Of a DNA stretch of 8,088 nucleotides, positions 5,048 through 8,088 are shown one piece after another. The notes beneath the pieces are model-generated. The model made no database searches and was not told the origin of the DNA. It worked only from the letters and a program-made list of their open reading frames with translations. This DNA comes from DASUGM01 sp036274055 (GTDB lineage Bacteria > Acidobacteriota > Vicinamibacteria > Vicinamibacterales > SCN-69-37), in contig DASUGM010000346.1 in assembly GCA_036274055.1 (NCBI GenBank), positions 1-8,088 of the forward strand, written 5' to 3'. The stretch's first letter is position 1, and each line of letters starts with the position of its first letter. The position numbers and the translations under genes are program-made.

Positions 5048-6268
5048 GTGGCTGTGTCCTCAGTCGTTGTCCACTACGGTGAACTGGCCCTGAAAGGGCG
5101 GAATCGCCCGTGGTTCATCAACACCATGGTGCGGAGCATCCGGTCCGCGCTCAAGGGGCAGGACGTCGTCGAAGTGCGCGCGCTGATTGGCCGCATCGTC
5201 GTGACGCTGGGTCCGAGCGCCGATTGGGCGGAGATTCGTGAGCGCCTGTCGCGGCTGCCGGGCATCAGCTACTTCTCGCTCGCGACGCATGTGCCCATGG
5301 ATCTCGAGGCGATCGCCGACGCGATCGTCGCCGACCTCGCCGATCACGCGCCGGTGCCGAACTTCCGGATCATGGCGCGGCGCGCCGACAAGCGGTTTCC
5401 AGTTCCGTCGCCGGACATCGAGCGCGCGATCGGCGCGCGCGTTCAGAAGGCGACCGGCTGGCCGGTCGATCTTTCCAATCCGGCGTTCGTGATTCGCGTC
5501 GAAGTGCTCTCGCGCGACGCCTTCTATTTCTTCGATCGCGTGGCCGGCACTGGCGGTCTGCCGGTGGGCACCGGCGGGAAGGTGATGTCGCTGCTGTCCG
5601 GCGGGATCGACTCGCCCGTGGCGGCCTGGCGGTTGATTCGTCGTGGCTGCAGATCGCATTTCGTGCATTTTCACAGTCACCCAGTGTTGTCGCGGACGTC
5701 GCAGGACAAGGTGCGCGAGGTCGTCCGGGTGCTGACGCGGCATCAGTTGCGATCGCGGTTGTTCCTGGTGCCGTTCGCGCCGATTCAGCAGAGCGTTGTC
5801 ATCACCGTGCCGCCGCCGTTGCGTGTCGTCGTCTACCGGCGCCTGATGCTGCGCATCGCGGAGCGCCTGGCGGTGTCGACGGGCGCGCACGCGCTCGTCA
5901 CCGGCGATTCGGTCGGGCAAGTCGCGTCGCAGACGGTGGACAACCTGTCCGTCGTCGGCCGTGCCGCGACGATGCAGATTCTGCGGCCGCTGGTCGGGAT
6001 GGACAAGGAAGAGATCACGCGCGACGCGCAGAAGATCGGCACCTACGAGACTTCTATCATCCCGGACGAAGACTGCTGCACGCTGTTCACGCCGCGGTTC
6101 CCGGCCACCCGCGCCGCGATCGAGGAGACCGAGCGGGCCGAGTCCGGCCTCGACGTTGCATCCCTGGTGCAACAGGCCATGGACGCGGCGGAGTTGGAAG
6201 ATTTCCGTTTCCCGGTGCTACGATTGGCCGCTTCGTCCCCAACAACATCCGCAGGAGATCGGACGTGA
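5048..6268 (+). CDS. thiI: tRNA 4-thiouridine synthase ThiI (no rhodanese domain)
   Basis: This 406-residue protein is predicted to adenylate U8 of tRNA and insert sulfur to make 4-thiouridine; the family also donates sulfur for the thiamine thiazole. The order is an N-terminal ferredoxin-like region starting VVVHYGELALKGRNRPWF (residues 6-23), a THUMP domain (about 60-165) and the PP-loop SGGIDSPVAAW at 184-194. GDSVGQVASQTVDNL follows at 286-300 and the conserved ETSIIPDEDCCTLF at 334-347. It stops near 390, so the C-terminal rhodanese domain of the E. coli protein is absent, as in the shorter Bacillus-type ThiI; sulfur must then come directly from a cysteine desulfurase. GTG 5048 is the longest start; GTG 5054 also fits. 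The stop overlaps the next gene as GTGA. Confidence 0.94.
   Translation: MAVSSVVVHYGELALKGRNRPWFINTMVRSIRSALKGQDVVEVRALIGRIVVTLGPSADWAEIRERLSRLPGISYFSLATHVPMDLEAIADAIVADLADHAPVPNFRIMARRADKRFPVPSPDIERAIGARVQKATGWPVDLSNPAFVIRVEVLSRDAFYFFDRVAGTGGLPVGTGGKVMSLLSGGIDSPVAAWRLIRRGCRSHFVHFHSHPVLSRTSQDKVREVVRVLTRHQLRSRLFLVPFAPIQQSVVITVPPPLRVVVYRRLMLRIAERLAVSTGAHALVTGDSVGQVASQTVDNLSVVGRAATMQILRPLVGMDKEEITRDAQKIGTYETSIIPDEDCCTLFTPRFPATRAAIEETERAESGLDVASLVQQAMDAAELEDFRFPVLRLAASSPTTSAGDRT
6253..6257 (+). promoter_or_regulatory. Shine-Dalgarno sequence AGGAG for the aldolase gene
   Basis: AGGAG lies 7 nt before the GTG at 6265, inside the 3' end of thiI. It is a strong ribosome binding site and decides the GTG start. 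It contrasts with the transcription-unit heads in this window, which have none. Confidence 0.8.
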
Positions 6269-7275
6269 AACTGACCCCCGGCAAGCTCGCAGGCATGAAG
6301 GCCGTCTCGAATGCGCGCGGTGTGATTGCCGCCGCGGCCATGGACCAGCGAGGCTCGTTGCAGAAGGCGCTGGGCAAGGAAAAAGGCGGCGAGATCAGCG
6401 ACGCGATGATGGAGGAGTTCAAGACCCTCGTCACCGAAGTGCTGACCAAACACGCCAGCGCGATTCTGCTCGATCCGGAATGGGGTCTGCCGGCCTCGAA
6501 AGCGCGCGCCAAGGGCTCGGGCCTGTTGATGGCGTACGAAAAAACCGGCTACGACAAGACCGGACCGGGCCGTCTGCCTGACCTGCTCGACGAGTGGTCG
6601 GTGCGCCGCATCAAGGAAGCCGGCGCCGACTGCCTCAAGATCCTGCTCTACTACACGCCCTTCGATCCGAAGGACGTCAACAACAAGAAGCACGCGTGGG
6701 TCGAGCGCATCGGCGACGAGTGCCGCGCCAACGACATCCCGTTCTTCCTCGAGTTCGTCGGCTACGAGGAAGGCGCCGACGAGAAGGGCCTCGAGTACGC
6801 GAAGAAGAAGCCGGCGATTGTCACCGGCGCGATGGCCGAGTTCACCAAGGAACGCTACGGCGTCGACGTCATGAAAGTCGAAGTGCCGATCAACATGAAG
6901 TTCGTCGAGGGCGCGAAGGTCTCCGCCGGCGGGCCGAGCGCCTACACGCGCGAACAGGCCAAGGCGCATTTCGTCGAGGCCGCCAACGTCTCGACCAAGC
7001 CATTCATCTACCTCTCCGCCGGTGTCAGCAACGCCGAGTTCACCGAGTCGCTGGCGCTCGCCGGCGAAGCCGGCACGAAGTTCTCCGGCGTGCTGTGCGG
7101 GCGAGCGACCTGGAAGGACGGGATTTCGGTCTACGCAAAGGAAGGCGCCTCTGCCTTCCGGTCGTGGCTGGAAAGCAAAGGCGTCGAGAACATCAGCAAC
7201 GTCAACGCGGCGCTGAAGCCGGCGCGTCCGTGGTTCGAGTTCTACGGCGCGAAGAGCGCCGACGAACTGCGCTGA
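6265..7275 (+). CDS. lacD: LacD-type class I aldolase (tagatose/fructose 1,6-bisphosphate)
   Basis: This 336-residue protein matches the DeoC/LacD TIM-barrel family, cytoplasmic class I aldolases that cleave D-tagatose 1,6-bisphosphate (and, with loose stereospecificity, fructose 1,6-bisphosphate) to dihydroxyacetone phosphate and glyceraldehyde 3-phosphate. Signatures are GVIAAAAMDQRGSL (19-32), ASAILLDPEWGLPASKAR (64-81), GLLMAYEKTGYDKTGPGRLP (86-105) and LKILLYY (124-130). FFLE has Glu163, DVMKVEVPIN has Lys204 as the likely Schiff-base lysine, and IYLSAGVS and GVLCGRATW lie at 248-255 and 275-283. The residue pair corresponds to the catalytic Glu/Lys of streptococcal LacD. No lactose or tagatose genes are nearby, so a role in glycolysis/gluconeogenesis or general sugar-phosphate cleavage is more likely than lactose catabolism. 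It overlaps thiI by 4 nt; frequent AAG, GCC and CTC codons suggest good expression. Confidence 0.9.
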   Translation: MKLTPGKLAGMKAVSNARGVIAAAAMDQRGSLQKALGKEKGGEISDAMMEEFKTLVTEVLTKHASAILLDPEWGLPASKARAKGSGLLMAYEKTGYDKTGPGRLPDLLDEWSVRRIKEAGADCLKILLYYTPFDPKDVNNKKHAWVERIGDECRANDIPFFLEFVGYEEGADEKGLEYAKKKPAIVTGAMAEFTKERYGVDVMKVEVPINMKFVEGAKVSAGGPSAYTREQAKAHFVEAANVSTKPFIYLSAGVSNAEFTESLALAGEAGTKFSGVLCGRATWKDGISVYAKEGASAFRSWLESKGVENISNVNAALKPARPWFEFYGAKSADELR

Positions 7276-7278
7276 CGC

Positions 7279-7731
7279 TTACTGTTTCCGCAATATTTCC
7301 GTGCCGCTCACCGGCATCTGGCAGGTCGTGCCCGTGAACGGAATGCGAATCTGATCGCCTTCGAGCGTCGCCGTGCCCGAGAGCGAAATGGCGCAGTCGC
7401 TGATCCCGCCCCCATTGGCCAGGCCCGAGGCCTGCCACGTGACCACCGAGTTGTTCAGCGTGCCGCTCGCGGTGCCGTTGAGCTGCAGGACGCCGAAGCA
7501 GGTCGCCGAGAAATTGCCGGCCGCCGACGTGGCTGACTGCTCCGTCGCCGTCCACTGGAAATTCGTGCACGAGTTGATCAGCGATTCGCTGTTCGGCGTC
7601 GCCGACGACCACGTGCCGCCGAGGAGGTTGACGGTCTTGGGCGCGGTCGATTGCTGGAACATCTCGAAGCACGCCGAGCTGATCACGGCGGCCGAACAAA
7701 TCACGGCGAGGGCAAACAGTCTTCGGGTCAT
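7279..7731 (-). CDS. Small lipoprotein of unknown function with four mature-domain cysteines
   Basis: This 150-residue protein starts MTRRLFALAVICSAAVISSAC: basic n-region, hydrophobic core and a lipobox ending at Cys21, so it is probably lipid-anchored in the envelope. The mature part is rich in Ser, Thr, Gly and Asn, with beta-like segments (LLGGTWSSA, GVLQLNGTASGTL, VVTWQASGL, ISLSGTATLEGDQIRIPF). Besides the lipobox cysteine it has Cys55, Cys78, Cys113 and Cys137, which could form two disulfides in the periplasm. No enzyme motif is visible and I do not recognise the family. AGGTGGGAG lies 8 nt upstream and fixes the ATG at 7731; the open frame upstream of it is a shadow. It converges with the aldolase gene (3 nt apart) and is divergent from the deformylase gene. 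Confidence 0.83.
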   Translation of the reverse strand: MTRRLFALAVICSAAVISSACFEMFQQSTAPKTVNLLGGTWSSATPNSESLINSCTNFQWTATEQSATSAAGNFSATCFGVLQLNGTASGTLNNSVVTWQASGLANGGGISDCAISLSGTATLEGDQIRIPFTGTTCQMPVSGTEILRKQ

Positions 7732-7739
7732 ACACACAA

Positions 7740-7748
7740 CTCCCACCT
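7740..7748 (-). promoter_or_regulatory. Shine-Dalgarno sequence AGGTGGGAG for the lipoprotein gene
   Basis: On the - strand AGGTGGGAG is followed by 8 nt and the ATG at 7731. It selects this start over the much longer upstream open frame and coincides exactly with the beginning of a lipoprotein signal peptide. Confidence 0.7.
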
Positions 7749-7794
7749 GCAGATATCGGCTCGGCCGGCGCGCCGCGATAGGGCGTCGTCTTCG

Positions 7795-7800
7795 TATAAT
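7795..7800 (+). promoter_or_regulatory. Consensus -10 hexamer (TATAAT) 6 nt before the deformylase start
   Basis: A perfect TATAAT is followed by CAGCGG and the ATG at 7807. The usual 6-7 nt from the -10 box to the transcription start puts the first base of the mRNA at or beside the A of the ATG, which predicts a leaderless transcript. No -35 match lies 16-18 nt upstream (that stretch is GC-only) and there is no Shine-Dalgarno sequence. Being a full consensus match in GC-rich DNA, it is the best promoter call in the window. Confidence 0.55.
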
Positions 7801-7806
7801 CAGCGG

Positions 7807-8088
7807 ATGGCGATCTTGAAGGTGGCGCGTCTGGGCCACCCCGTTCTTCGTGCAAAAGCGCTGCCGGTGACGCCCGCGGAAATCCCCTCGGCCCGCATTC
7901 AGCAACTGATCGATGACATGTTTGAAACCATGCACGAATATGCCGGAATTGGCCTCGCCGCACCACAAGTGCATGAGAGCCTGCGGCTGTTTGTGGCCGG
8001 CGTTCGCCGCGCCGATGTGGTCGATCCGATGACCGACGACACCGACATGCCGTTCATCGCGCTGATCAACCCCGAAGTCGTCAAGGCC
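7807..8088 (+). CDS. def: Peptide deformylase, N-terminal part (cut by the window end)
   Basis: The 94 codons present encode the N-terminal half of a peptide deformylase, the metalloenzyme that removes the formyl group from the initiator methionine of new proteins. The start ILKVARLGHPVLRAKALPV (residues 3-21) and the first active-site motif GIGLAAPQV (47-55), whose Gln54 contacts the substrate, are clear. LFVAGV is at 61-66 and FIALINPEVVKA at 83-94. Motif 2 (EGCLS) and the metal-binding HExxH motif lie beyond the window, so activity cannot be judged. Between the beta-strands the protein has an acidic DPMTDDTD stretch (73-80), longer than in many deformylases. The ATG at 7807 fits the family N-terminus. 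It is divergent from the lipoprotein gene, with a 75-nt gap. Confidence 0.92.
   Translation, partial: MAILKVARLGHPVLRAKALPVTPAEIPSARIQQLIDDMFETMHEYAGIGLAAPQVHESLRLFVAGVRRADVVDPMTDDTDMPFIALINPEVVKA

Noticed and set aside
4794..5093. + strand 99-codon frame spanning the divergent gap before thiI.
   Set aside because: It overlaps the signal-peptide region of the - strand exported gene and the thiI start, and its translation is Arg/His-rich without features. The - strand reading gives a sensible membrane helix instead.
5060..6172. Long antisense frame (370 codons) opposite thiI.
   Set aside because: Its translation is low-complexity Arg/His/Asp-rich with no recognisable motif, typical of the antisense of a high-GC3 gene.
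6043..6969. Antisense frame (308 codons) across the end of thiI and most of lacD.
   Set aside because: It crosses two well-supported genes, and its sequence mirrors their codon pattern with no domain or start signal.
7766..7775. 10-bp palindrome CGGCGCGCCG in the divergent lipoprotein/deformylase gap, considered as an operator.
   Set aside because: G/C-only palindromes of this length are expected by chance in such DNA, and nothing else supports it.
7732..7974. Upstream extension of the lipoprotein frame to 231 residues.
   Set aside because: The extension overlaps the well-identified deformylase gene, removes the signal peptide from the N-terminus, and ignores the good Shine-Dalgarno sequence at 7740-7748.
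1..8088. Search for CRISPR arrays, tRNA or rRNA genes, transposases, phage genes, attachment sites, toxin-antitoxin or defence systems.
   Set aside because: No regularly spaced repeat-spacer pattern, tRNA-like cloverleaf, transposase motif or defence-gene domain was seen; the coding content is housekeeping, lipid metabolism and small envelope proteins.

Overview
This is a GC-rich, gene-dense bacterial chromosomal window with no rRNA, tRNA, CRISPR array, insertion sequence or phage gene that I can recognise. The gene content fits a Gram-negative-type soil or sediment bacterium. It includes squalene genes for hopanoids, a protein with an Asn-Phe-Ser-Gly-Thr-Trp start after its signal peptide, a lipoprotein with a lipobox, and heavy G/C third-position codon use. 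My best guess is Acidobacteriota, possibly Vicinamibacteria-like. That is inference from style and gene content, not a demonstrated placement.

Left block (1-3691, + strand): a perfect 30-bp palindrome opens the window. A tightly packed operon follows: a PduO-type cob(I)alamin adenosyltransferase, then hpnC, hpnD and hpnE. The junctions are a 7-nt overlap, a 9-nt gap and an ATGA overlap, so one transcript with translational coupling is likely. HpnD, HpnC and HpnE together turn two farnesyl diphosphates into squalene through presqualene diphosphate and hydroxysqualene. No squalene-hopene cyclase lies in the window, so the later hopanoid steps are encoded elsewhere.

Middle block (3692-5047): an unrecognised exported, probably beta-rich protein on the + strand converges on a small exported protein on the - strand. 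Between them is a short tandem array of degenerate 7-mers that can fold as a hairpin. Upstream of the - strand exported gene is an overlooked small ORF (58 codons at most) with one membrane segment, whose stop codon overlaps a possible start of the exported gene (TAATG). The divergent gap before thiI carries a second degenerate tandem repeat with an 8-nt period.

Right block (5048-8088): thiI (tRNA 4-thiouridine / thiamine sulfur transfer, no rhodanese domain) overlaps by 4 nt a LacD-type class I aldolase with its own good Shine-Dalgarno sequence. A small Cys-containing lipoprotein lies convergent to it, 3 nt away. The window ends inside a peptide deformylase gene transcribed divergently from the lipoprotein.

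The genes are largely ordinary housekeeping and lipid metabolism. The more interesting signals are regulatory or structural: the 30-bp palindrome, -10-like hexamers directly in front of start codons lacking a Shine-Dalgarno sequence at four transcription-unit heads (suggesting leaderless mRNAs), two kinds of degenerate short-period intergenic repeat, and the hidden small membrane ORF. I found no convincing undescribed multi-gene system.
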